Source of the DNA: Chara braunii
Taxonomy: Eukaryota > Streptophyta > Charophyceae > Charales > Characeae
Assembly (NCBI GenBank): GCA_003427395.1
Contig: BFEA01000545.1
Location: 402,910 to 441,494, forward strand
DNA: 38,585 nt
Direction of reading: 5' to 3'
The first letter of the stretch is position 1. Every line of letters starts with the position of its first letter. The notes beneath the pieces are model-generated. The model was not told where the DNA came from and made no database searches. It saw only the letters and a program-made list of their open reading frames with translations. Below, one piece after another: positions 28,396 to 37,964 of this stretch. The translations under genes and the position numbers were made by a program.

Positions 28396-29104
28396 ACTGT
28401 GAAGGACATTTTGTGACAGCGTGCTCTAGTATTGACGGCAACGGTGTGGTGGTGCGGTTGATGTGACGGCGACGCTGAAACGTCGTCAGATTATTGGGAA
28501 GTGATTGTATTGTGGCAGGCGGTCGTCGCGAGGGAGTGATGTGGATCACTTTGCTGACGGCTTGTTGTGAGAGTTTCTCAATTGAAGGCGAGAATTTATA
28601 CGGTTTTCTTGAGTGAGCCGTACATCACCTTTACTCAAGGTCAGTCAGTCAGTCAGTTGGTCAGTTATTGACTCAGACCCCTTCACACCTGTGTGAACCC
28701 ACACTTGCTTGACCCTGTTCTTTGAATGTTCACTGAAAAGGTAGAGGAAATGTGTGTTTGCACGTGTGAATGAAAGTCTGACACGAGTTTGGGATTGCAT
28801 TGTCTCCTTTTGAACTTGTTGTTTGGCCTGGTGTGCAGATAGGTAGAAGGATGCTTGAAAAAAAGGAACCTATCCCTGTTAATGAAGGATGGTTGTCTTC
28901 TATTTCTCGCTTGCATGCATGTTGAAGAGAAGGACAACCAGTAGACGACGAAAAGGAATTTGGTCACACAAAGAAGAAGAAATCAATTGGACAGAGATTT
29001 TTACTGAGGATACCCGTTCTTTTCCGAACGACCCTCTTTGTCTATGCCCGTCTATCTGAATAAATTTCTCTTTTGTGATCGCCTTTTTTGTCTAAGTTAC
29101 CCTT
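28396..29104. other. No gene; short CAGT tandem tract
   Basis: A TCAG tetranucleotide repeat lies at 28639-28660. AATAAA at 29059 could be a polyadenylation signal, but no upstream gene is supported. Confidence 0.35.
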
Positions 29105-29389
29105 GACGTCAAGCGACGAGGGATCATTTTGCCCGCCGTGGTAGACGTTTTTCCCTTCCCAAGGAGGCATCTGAGGCGGGGGTTCGTTGCCTTAAGGGTC
29201 GGCCCTGCTATCGACTTAGAGTGGACCGCTTATGAGGCCCCATACCATGTTGTTGTGGTGGAGCCAGCCCGACTTCTGAGATCCGAGGTTCACTTCGGCG
29301 AGGACGAGGGGTATCCCAGACCACCTCCTAGGGAAAGGACATACGCCTATTCACAGAAGCGCCTTAAGTTTCTTGACGTCTGGCGTTAA
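29105..29389 (+). CDS. Hypothetical protein fragment with conserved-looking composition
   Basis: The frame is open from about 29105 (VKRRGIILPAVVDVF) to the TAA at 29389 without an ATG start, so it looks like an exon or a 5'-truncated piece. It has a protein-like order of hydrophobic strands and loops: FVALRVGPAIDLEW, then YEAPYHVVVVEPARLL, an acidic HFGEDEGYPRPPP turn and TYAYSQKRLKFLDVW. I do not recognise a family and see no catalytic motif. No partner gene nearby; the decayed element C begins 0.9 kb downstream in the same orientation. Could be a gag-like piece or a captured host exon. Confidence 0.4.
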   Translation, partial: DVKRRGIILPAVVDVFPFPRRHLRRGFVALRVGPAIDLEWTAYEAPYHVVVVEPARLLRSEVHFGEDEGYPRPPPRERTYAYSQKRLKFLDVWR

Positions 29390-30311
29390 GGGGAGCTGCC
29401 ATAATATACCCCTCTGGTGGCTGTCTTAGGAGTCACTGCCGTATGGGGAACTGGCGCCAGAAGAAGCCCAATTCGTGTAATTGCTAGTCTTGGATGGAGT
29501 GCGAGTAGGCACTAGCTTTGCGGATAGGTTTGCACCATAAGAAGTGCAAACCTAGGGAAGTTGAGATGGGTTGATAGGAAGTTGCGACTAGAGCAACGCT
29601 TTAGAGATTCTTATGATGAAGACGGGTACTTCATCATTCGTGGGACGGAAAGAATCATTATTGCCCAAGAGGACAAGGCAATCAACAAAATTTGAAAGCA
29701 TATTCTCGTCCTTAATGGGACATCCACTGTTTGATTGTTCAAGTCGATCGCTGACTTGTATAGTGGTAGCTGGATTACTTGCAGATGACATTCACACCAA
29801 AGTTAGAATGAAAGTGCAATCATCACTAGAGCAATAGCATCTTAACTTTGTTAGGAAGTTGGGATGTCAGCATTTCTTTACTAGCAGTCAGTATGGGGCG
29901 GAATGAAAAAACTTGGCAATGCATCTCATCGAGTCGAAAAGTTGTGCCAGCCCAGCCAATTGGCAGGCAGAGTGGAGATATTTTGGTCAAACGTCATTTG
30001 AGCGTCGCTATGCAAGTAAATCATGCTTTTATCCTTTTGTTGATAAATGTTATTAGAAGCCGAGTCAGCACATGTTGGCTCGCCGTTGGATGGCAAGTCA
30101 AGTCGACCTATCTCGACTCATTCTGAATAGGCGGTATGCACGAATGTATTATATATGGTTCGATTTCAGAAGGTAAGTCAACTTACATTGACCTGAGTCT
30201 TTTTTATTTGAAAGTGTCTTGTCTGACCAACCACTGATTGTCTTTGAAAGAAGGGACTAGGAACGCTCGAAGTCTTTTCTTACGTTTGGAATGTCACGTC
30301 CTAGTCTTTTC
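29390..30311. other. No gene; sequence upstream of truncated element C
   Basis: I looked here for gag, protease or a 5' LTR of element C and found none. Only short, random ORFs are present. Confidence 0.4.
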
Positions 30312-30764
30312 TTTGATAAGTTTGTGGTGATGCCTTTCGGCCTTTGCAATGCTCTTGGCACCTTTCAACACGCTATGAATTAGATATGTCATGACTACTT
30401 GGATACGTTTGTCATCGTGTACCTTGATGACACACTTATTTTTAGCAAGACTGCCGAGGAGCACGTTGCGCACTTGGACAAAGTCTTGAGTCTTCTGCGA
30501 CAACACAAGTTCAAGATCAACGATGAGAAGTGCGAGTTTGGCTGCACCCATGTCTTGTACTTGGGTCATGAGATTTCCGCAGAGGGATTAAAGCCCGATG
30601 ACGAGAAGGTGGCCAACATTCCTGACTGGCTGCGTCCTCAGTCTGTGACTGAGATGAGGTCTTTCTTAGGGATGACCAGCTACTATCACAATTTCGTGAA
30701 GAACTATAGCATAGTTGTCGCCCCTTTGACTGACCTGACTCGCCTTGACACCCCATGGGAGTAG
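30312..30764 (+). pseudogene. pol: Element C reverse transcriptase C-terminal half
   Basis: One frame runs from [10 protein letters not shown] through TFQHAMN, an in-frame TAG (30381-30383) and DTFVIVYLDDTLIFS, where the catalytic YLDD is intact, unlike elements A and B. It then passes the connection blocks YLGHEISAEGLKPDD and SFLGMTSYYHNFV to a TAG at 30762-30764, at a position that is Trp in element B (TAWEWADRC). The first half of RT with the first catalytic Asp is missing. The frame is the same before and after both stops, so the stops are point changes rather than frameshifts. Confidence 0.9.
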
Positions 30765-30806
30765 ACAAACAGATGCGAGGCTGCTTTCAGACATCTGAAG
30801 CATGCG

Positions 30807-31472
30807 TTGACGCATCATGAGGTCTTGAAACTTCCTGATCCTGACAAGTCATTTGTAGTAACTACGGATGCTAGCCAATATGGCATAGGCGCCGTACTTG
30901 CGCTGCAGGAGGGGAAGAAGTTGAGGTCGGTAGAGTACATGTCTAAAAAGATGCCCTCTCAGAAGTTGGCTAAATCCACCTATGAGAAGGAACTCTATGA
31001 GATCTACAAGGCGCTCACCCATTGGAGAGACTATCTCCTTGGGAGGTTCTTCTACGTCAGGATTGATCACCAGACCCTGAAGTGGATGAGAACCCAGCCT
31101 GTGCTCTCTGACGCTTTGAAGCGTTGGATTGAAGTCATAGAGCAGTATGACTTTGAGCCCCAGTACATTAAGGGCGAGTACAACAAGGTTGCTGATGCGA
31201 TGTCGCATAGACCAGATTTCTCTGGTGCGCTGATCACTGAGTTTGGGCTTGCGGACAATGTTACGCAGTCTATGGTGGAAGCCTATCGCGAGGACCGGTT
31301 TATGTCTGAGATCATACGCAAACTCAAGGCGAAGGACAAAGCAACTTCTGCCGAGTTTGAGTTGGTCAACAAATTGCTGTTCCTTGAGAAGGCAGGGAAT
31401 AAACGTTTGTGTGTGCCAGATAGAGAGTCTTTGCGTATTTTATTTTTAGGCGAGTGTCATGATGCCACATGA
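30807..31472 (+). pseudogene. pol: Element C RNase H and integrase zinc-binding start
   Basis: Same frame as the RT piece. RNase H blocks are complete: VTTDASQYGIGAVL, STYEKELYEIYKALTHW, YLLGRFFYVRIDHQTLKWM and VADAMSHRPDF, including the Asp of TTDAS, the Glu of KELY and the D of IDHQT. The linker to integrase follows and ends in LGECHDAT at a TGA (31470-31472), where element B has CGA-type Arg (DATRHFG). A C-to-T change explains the stop. Reading continues in the same frame beyond it, so this was one polyprotein. Element B lacks several of these RNase H residues through deletions. Confidence 0.9.
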
Positions 31473-31529
31473 CATTTTGGTTTCAAAAAGACTGCAGCCA
31501 ATCTGCTGCAGCGGTTCTGGTGGCCCACG

Positions 31530-32723
31530 ATGATGAGAGATGTGAAGCTGTACGTGGAAACTTGTCAAGTCTGTCAGAGGGACAAGCTACGTACACAGGC
31601 TCCTTTTGGGCTTTTGAAGCCCCTTCCGATTCCGGAAAGGCCTGGTGAGAGCCTGTCCATGGACTTCATGGATACGCTGGTCACCAGCAAGAGCGGGATG
31701 AGACACATCTTTGTTATGATGGATAGGTTTAGTAAGTTCGCCATGTTAGTTGCAATGTCAGAGACAGCGAAGACTGAGCATGTGATTAAGATGTTCAAAG
31801 AGAACTGGGTTAGAGATTTTGGATTGCCTAAGTCTATAGTCAGTGACCGTGATGTGCGATTCACAAGTGAACTATGGAAAGCCGCAGCTGCAGAACAGGG
31901 AACGCAGCTGCAGATGACGTCAGGAAACCATCCCGAGGCGCATGGACAAGCAGAACAGTTGAACCGTACTGTACAACACCTTCTGCGGCATTACATCAAG
32001 CCAAATCAGGTAGACTGGGATGAGAAACTTGCTCTAATAGCCAGCCTGTACAACAACGCGGTCCACAGCGCAACGGGCGTGAGCCCGAATAGTATGCTAT
32101 TAACCTTTAGACCTAGACTGCCCTTGGATTTCTTACCACCTGAGAACCAGCCCTCTACTGCACCAGGGACTTTAGAGTTTGCTTATCGATATGAGCAACT
32201 GATGCAGCAGGCTGTTGAACAAATGCACAAGGCACAGGCGGCGATGATAGAGTCTGAGAACAAACCCTGCCGCCCGTCCACTTTCCAGGTAGGAGAGAGA
32301 GTCTGGGTCAAGTCCTCAGAACTGGGACAGGAGCACGGGATCTCCCGCAAGCTCATGCCACACTACTTTGGACCATGGGAGATTCTGGATGTTGTCGGGG
32401 AAGAACCGGATGGGCCCTCTTATGTTATTCACATCCCTGGTCACTTACGTACTTACCCTGTTTTTCACGCTTCTAAGCTTGCACCATTCAAAGAAACTGA
32501 CCAGTTTCCTTCTCGTCGCTCTATGCTGCCCCCAACCATAGATGGAGAGGTCGACATCGGTGACATTGTTGATCACAGAGAGATGCCAGTTCCAAGACCA
32601 ACCGGCAGAGGACGTCCTCCAAAACCGAAGCTGCAGTACCGAGTTCGGTTCAGACATCACACTGACCCCAGGGAGGACAGATGGTTCACAAGGGGGACAA
32701 ATGGTTCACAAGGGAGGAACTGA
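31530..32723 (+). pseudogene. pol: Element C integrase and chromodomain-like tail
   Basis: The frame (open from 31473 after the TGA) holds the zinc-binding end (CQVCQRDK) and the DDE core: D in SMDFMDTLV, D in SDRDVRF, E in HGQAEQLN, with 35 residues between the last two, so the catalytic triad is intact. Then come FQVGERVWVK, LMPHYFGPWEILDVV, HLRTYPVFHASKLAP and the tail VDIGDIVDHREMPVP, a GRGRPPKP linker and YRVRFRHHTDPREDRWF. A tandem duplication of about 20 bases (GACARATGGTTCACAAGGG, at about 32668-32706) throws the last residues out of frame. The remaining tail (ELMQTAPQVV-like) is readable in another frame. Confidence 0.92.
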
Positions 32724-32836
32724 TGCAGACCGCTCCACAGGTGGTCACTCACTATGTGAAGTCTCTACGGAAAGGCAAGCGCCAGATTATCGAAGACTGA
32801 ACTTCTCAGAGGACTAGCGAAGAATGGAGGAGGGAA

Positions 32837-33695
32837 TGCCAGGCAAAGGCCTCGATATGCCCTACTGGGCCCCTATTTGCAACAGCGTCGGCCGCCCTAA
32901 GTGAAGGCAGGCCCGACAGACCCTAAGAGGCCTATTTTGGACTACTTCACAACTGTAGAAAATGCAGGCAGTTGCGCAGCGCCAGTTGGTTGGAAGCGCC
33001 CAGGCCCTGATCTCCTCAGGCCCTGGGCGAGATTCGCAGCATAGGCCCAACTCAGACTGTGGGTAGTTGGGCACAGGTAACTGTCGGTGGCCCCGGGCCT
33101 ACCGGAAGCTTCTGGGCCGAGGCCCAGCACAGCCAGGCTGCACGCACGCAGGCTGGCCATTTCCATATAGGAAAGGGGCAGCCCACACTTTGGGGATTCG
33201 GGTGCTGGCTGCATGCTGCGCTGAAGCTGGCTGGCACTCACGCGCTCACGGGCGAGCTGGAAGGAGCAGGCAGCCATAGCCAAGCTGCGCTGCTGTAGGC
33301 TGGGTGTGGCGCATGGTGGTCCTTGGGTGCAAGTGGCATCTGTGTGTTGGGGAACGAGGTAGTGAGTGATTCGAGAGACATACCTGGTGCTGGAAGCGTG
33401 CGGCATTGTACTTCGGGAGAGCTGTTGACGTCATATTCAGCATTGTAGTCTAGGCTAGATAGGATCTGCCATCTGTAGTCTGGGCGCCGAGCGCCAGATA
33501 GGATATCAACATTGGTTCTTCGTTGATGATGATGATGAGACTATTCCAGCATTGTCAATTATGAGCTTTTGGTGTACTCTTATTTGGTGAAACTTGTGAT
33601 GCAATTCTGCTTTTGGTTCAAGGTCACGACTATCTAGTCTTATGTATATGATGCTGTTTGATTGCTGAAGTTCGCTATTGCTCATCTTCCTTGCA
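32837..33695 (+). mobile_element. 3' LTR of element C (LTR family b)
   Basis: It starts TGCCAGGCAAAGG directly after the purine tract and ends CTTCCTTGCA, giving TG...CA ends with short inverted termini (TGC-AGG). It is the plus-strand counterpart of 10211-11151 and alignable throughout, but 82 bases shorter and visibly diverged, so the two insertions are old or from different subfamilies. A GATGATGAT triplet patch lies at about 33525-33538. Confidence 0.85.
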
Positions 33696-34483
33696 TTTTA
33701 ACAAGTGTAGGGATCTGCGTTGCATAACATCTGTTGCAGTTTGACACACTGAGCCGTGTTTGTAAAATTTTGAGCACTTCGATGTGAGGATTGTTCTTCC
33801 CCGTTTACTAGCTATGTTGTCCACCAACAAGACTTCATCCTTGATCCTCCCTAGTTTTCTAGAGAGGATTTTTAATTCTTATTTTCATCCCAGTCAATGC
33901 TGTGTCCCGTTTCCAACTCTGGAGGTTAACTATGGGTAATCCTTGTTTCAATAAAAAAATTAACCCGGTTTCCCGCTCCAGAGGTCAACTTTGATTGGAC
34001 CTTGTTGTCCGCTCCGGCAGCCCACAACAGTGGTCTGAGAGGGACCACCCAGATAGGGTCATCTTTCGTCAGCTATCTTTTGGATCTGAATCAGGGCAGA
34101 AGATGGCTTTTCTGAGTTTTCTCAGAGATCAGACTAGACAAGCGAACAAAAGAAGGGGTGAGCAGTAGTACATCCTTTTACATGGAGTAATCACATGGGG
34201 CCCTTGACCATGAACAGGGCTGTGTATTGTATGTATCAGATGCAAGGGACACTGGACCTGTTTCCAAGGGAGGGAGGGAAAAAAACAAAGAAACCTTATT
34301 TTTTGGCTTGCCCGAGTGACTTTGGCAAGTGCGTCTGGGCTGCCCGGTCCCAGGTGCCCCATGGGGTAACTGGGCCTTGACAAACCTGGGAGCCTAGTTC
34401 GTCTCTCAGTTTTAGATTTTTTTTCTGCACCATGCAGCACCACACCTCACAGGACACAGGAGACTACACAGATACATGGTAGG
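33696..34483. other. No gene seen between two LTRs
   Basis: It holds no supported ORF. GCCCACAACAGTGGTCTGAGAG (34028 onward) superficially resembles an LTR end plus tRNA primer site, but no matching LTR start was found. Confidence 0.35.
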
Positions 34484-34818
34484 TGTGGTGTGCCATACTC
34501 AGTTCCACACTGGCCCAGCAGGGCCCGACCAGGTAGGCTAGGGGTCAGTAGAGTTAGGCCTGTGTCGTTTCCGCCCGTATTAGGGCCCGTACGGTCAGTA
34601 GGTTAGGCCAGGCCGACCGGTACCAGTTAGAGGCCTTGCAGGCCTCGTTTCGGACACAGGACCTGGCGCGCATTTTGGTGCCAGACCCTGAGGCAGAGGC
34701 CGCGCCGTTTCAGTAGGTGCCTGGCCGATTGAGGCTCAGCCTCGGTTTGGGCGCCAACCTTTCGAGGCCCAGCCTCAGTTTGGGCGCCAAGACTCAGCAG
34801 CTGAGGCCGACCCAGCGC

Positions 34819-34826
34819 TATATATA
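34819..34826 (+). promoter_or_regulatory. TATA box of family-a LTR
   Basis: TATATATA within GCGCTATATATAGCTGG. The same position in the minus-strand LTR reads GCGCTATTTATAGCTGG (9187-9203), so the box and its flanks are conserved. Transcription start would be about 30 bases downstream, near the shared CATTCAG block. Confidence 0.55.
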
Positions 34827-35087
34827 GCTGGGTCCAGCCTCAGTCAGGCATTCAGTAGAGGATTGAGTAGGGGCTCTCTTCGGATGACATCAGAGTAGTA
34901 GTAATCGACGATAGGACTAGTCTTCCAGTGCTGGGCACTGATAGAGTTAAGAGTAGCGCAGGGAGGGAGAGATGGTGATGGAGACTAGGGAACTTACCTG
35001 AGACTTACCTGCGTGGCCATCGCTCCAGCTTCGTCTTCAGCACGTCCGTACCTGCATCAAACTGCCACCTTTCGCAGGTCAGTATCT

Positions 35088-35090
<3 letters not shown>

Positions 35091-35164
<74 letters not shown>
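35091..35164. repeat. (GA)37 microsatellite inside the LTR
   Basis: Uninterrupted GA dinucleotides. The solo LTR has only a short GA tract at the equivalent place (about 12538-12549), so it expanded after the copies split. Confidence 0.97.
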
Positions 35165-35169
<5 letters not shown>

Positions 35170-35320
35170 CGACATTGGGATTCAGACTTGGCATTGGACA
35201 GAGACATTGTGGGGGGGGACTATTCGGGATTGATATCGGCGACATTTGGGTTGACGACATTCTCATCTCTTCCCCCCTTCTACTTTGTCTCTTTCCCTCC
35301 TCATCTGTGTATGAGTCGTG

Positions 35321-35353
35321 CCTGGCGCCTTCGTCCCTGTGTGCGGCGCCAGG
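35321..35353 (+). promoter_or_regulatory. Conserved LTR hairpin (copy in the 34484 LTR)
   Basis: CCTGGCGCC (35321-35329) pairs with GGCGCCAGG (35345-35353) around a 15-base loop. It is the counterpart of 12820-12851 with a compensatory change in the closing pair. Located downstream of the TATA box, so it would be present in the transcript. Confidence 0.65.
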
Positions 35354-35497
35354 CCATTCACACCGTATGATGATGATGATGTATGTCCAGTCTGCATTTC
35401 GACATTGATTGGGTCTGGTCATTGGTATTCCAGTACTCCGCTGTGCTATCTTGCTCTATCTGAGAGAGGTGGGTTCTTGGTTCTGGCCTGTACCACA

Positions 35498-36729
35498 TTG
35501 GTATGCGACATGAAGTAAGCAAAAGAACCCCAGGCAAGGTCAACATCACTCACCAGGCACACGAGGACTAGTGAGCGACCCAGAGCTAAGTTGATTGGGC
35601 TGATAATTCCTTGGGTGGTGAAGAGAAACGCTGCCATCCTTACTGACATGAACCACCTCACAAGTATGAGCTCCATGCACCTGACAATGCCTGATAATCT
35701 CCCCTGTCCTATTGCAAGTGACAACACAGAATAAAGACAAACATACAGGTTACTTAAAAATCTCTGATATTAATTCCTCCAGCATGTTATGATCCTGGCT
35801 ATCTCACAGTGCAAAATTCAAAGAAAGACAATGCCATTCATTTGCAACTGAAATGAAAGAGATTGGGAAGAGAAATAGACAGGGGACGAAGAAGACTGGA
35901 GAATGGAAGAAGACGAACACGAGCAAGAGTCACTGTCACTACTCCCTCATCTCGCCACCAACTCCCTCCTCCAACTTCCCTCTCAACATCTCATTAATGA
36001 TAATAACAACAACAATGAATGAATGAGCCAGAATTAATGTCCGAATCCTCCCCTTACTGCCGGTCACTCAAGAAGTCCACCATAGTCATCCTACACCTTT
36101 TACATCTATGCTGAGCTGGTGGCTCTGGTGGACCATCAGAGCCCAGCTCCGATGATCATAGGACACTGCAAGGCTACCATGCCTCTCCCATTATTAGTGC
36201 GATGCCGCATCCACCCCCGGAGTCTATCTTTAAAGTTCCACGTGGGGCCTTCCAAGAAGCTGAAAATGCAGGCCACTGTAGCCCAGGTAAGCTTCTGTAA
36301 TGAACCCAATCTGGAGATAACTCGTCAAGTGTCGAAATACAAGATAACTCAGCGCTGATCAATGTCTCCAATAATCATGAAATGTGATCCGTGATACAAT
36401 GTCTCGTAGCCAGAGGACGAAGGAGGAGAGGGGGAGAATAGACTTAGAGGGTGGAAGAGTAAGTATCGATCAATGTCCACGTGGATAGAAGCCCCTCGTT
36501 CCCCTCTCCTTCTTCGGGCCTCTCCTCTCCTCCACGTCAGCAAACAGTGTACAAGAAACGAGCATGACAAGATCTGATCACAACGAAGTGCCACATAGGC
36601 ACAGTACTCTCATGAAGACGTCACAACAGCGCACAATGTTGACATCAGCAACAGGTAAGTCTCCTCTCTCTCTCACTCAATCAATCCACAGATCCCGATT
36701 TCCCTCCTTGTCGCATCCCAATCAGCAAT
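35498..36729. other. No gene seen downstream of the LTR
   Basis: If 34484-35497 is a 5' LTR, this should be the leader and gag. I found only short, random ORFs and no capsid, knuckle or protease motif. Confidence 0.4.
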
Positions 36730-36845
36730 GAAGACAATGTGGCATACGCCACGTCAGCAATATCGAAGACAGCGTGGCACACAGCATGTCAGCAATGTTG
36801 AAGACAGCGTGGCATGTGCTTCGTCCGCAAGAAGACAGCTGGCGC
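36730..36845. repeat. 35-base minisatellite, about 3.5 copies
   Basis: Units begin GAAGACARYGTGGCAYRC at 36730, 36765, 36800 and 36831, each containing TCAGCAAT or a variant before the next unit. Confidence 0.9.
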
Positions 36846-36912
36846 CACAGCAAGGAGGTGCCAGCACGCGGTGCAGCAGTCTCGCGTCGTCGTCGCACAG
36901 TGCCAGTGTCCA

Positions 36913-36956
36913 GCCAGCGTCAAGCCAGCGTCTAGCCAGCGTTAAGCCAGCGTCAT
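36913..36956. repeat. 11-base tandem repeat (GCCAGCGTCAA), 4 copies
   Basis: Units at 36913, 36924, 36935 and 36946 with one or two changes in the last bases. Confidence 0.92.
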
Positions 36957-37922
36957 GTCAGCAAGGCAAGACTGAATGTTGACTCCCAGGGGCAGGGTCA
37001 ACAAGTAGTGTTGACGAGGTTGAGCTGCCTCTGGTCCCTCACCCATGGAGGCTCAGATTGACTCACAGCCGACGGCCTGGATTTCGTACAGTTACAGACC
37101 ACCACTTGGACCGAATGCTGTCTGGATACCTGCATACCACCAAGTGTGTGTGTTTGACCAGTGGCCTGGGCTGGGTCCGTGAAGACTTTGACTCGTGGGT
37201 CTCAATATTCCAAGGGTTCTGTGCCCCTCGGTCGGCGCCAGGCTTGAGGCCGATTTTGTGGCCTGTGGGTGGCCCCCTTCGCCGTCGACATAGGCATATA
37301 TGAGCGGGGTATTGCACTTCCTCCTTCACTCTCCTCCTTCCTCCTCCTCACTGCTCCTCCATAAGGATGCCTTCGCCACCTCTGCCTTGGTCACCTCCAC
37401 CATAGTTGAGCTGGGAACCAAGCTCCACCTCCACTTGCTGGGTGAGCGCTCCAGTAGTGTGCCCACACATGCACGTGAGCAAAATGAGGCTGAGCTCTTC
37501 GCTGCCTCCCTTGAATACCCGGCTGGTGCCTCTTTGCCTGGTGACTTCCAGGCCGCGCTGCCTCCGCGGACTACCAGTTCCCTTTCATTAGGCAGGAACA
37601 TCATTACAGTCTGATATCCCCCTGCTGCAGGCTCTAGACCTAAGCCTACTGGACTGGTACCTAACCTTCGCCCTACTGGACTCTGATGTCCATACGCCAG
37701 CACGAAGTCTGGCATCAAATAAAAAATAAAAATAAAACTAGCTCCACCTACCCAGAGGTACTCCCTTTTTGTCCTCTTCTGCTACCCTACCCACTGCTAC
37801 GCGGTTCTGGCCTCTGCAGGCCTCCTCTACCCTACTCTACCCACTGCAACCCTGAACACACATAGCTACAAGTTAGTATCAGGCCTGCGGGCCATTTAAG
37901 CGCACAGACCATCCTCAGTGGG
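36957..37922. other. No supported gene; possible LTR-like promoter at about 37290
   Basis: ORFs on both strands lack recognisable motifs. CATATATGAGCGGGG (37295-37309) could be a TATA region of another repeat, unconfirmed. Confidence 0.3.
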
Positions 37923-37963
<41 letters not shown>

Positions 37964-37964
37964 A
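37923..37964. repeat. (AC)n microsatellite
   Basis: About 20 uninterrupted CA/AC dinucleotides. Confidence 0.95.

Larger units (their letters stand above)
30312..33695 (+). mobile_element. Ty3/gypsy retrotransposon C, 5'-truncated, with 3' LTR
   Basis: Homology starts abruptly inside RT ([10 protein letters not shown] at about 30315). It continues through RNase H, integrase and chromodomain-like tail, a purine tract (GGAGGAGGGAA), and the family-b LTR (32837-33695). It is the same family as element B, in the opposite orientation. Gag, protease and the N-terminal half of RT are absent upstream, so it cannot be autonomous. Confidence 0.9.
34484..35497 (+). mobile_element. LTR of family a, plus strand
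   Basis: It starts TGTGGTGTGCC and ends GTACCACA, six-base inverted termini TGTGGT/ACCACA, giving 1014 bases. The U3 start, TATA-box region, ACTTACCTG pair and R/U5 blocks align with the minus-strand LTR ending at 9574 and with the solo LTR at 11821-13135. TTGGTATGCGACATG directly follows and could be a primer-binding site, but no gag or pol lies downstream in the window. No 5-base duplication is seen (GTAGG left, TTGGT right), so it may be a 5' LTR of a gutted or unassembled element. Confidence 0.7.

Noticed and set aside
34028-34050. LTR end plus tRNA primer-binding site (ACAACAGTGGTCTGAGAGG)
   Set aside because: The match to the usual TGGTATCAGAG primer site is partial, and there is no LTR start at a fitting distance and no gag downstream.
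35013-35422. Arg/Glu- and Ser/Leu-repeat ORFs
   Set aside because: They are translations of the (GA)37 microsatellite in an LTR.
37058-37718. Overlapping ORFs on both strands near the right end
   Set aside because: No motif, no start context and no agreement on strand; composition is that of GC-rich non-coding sequence.
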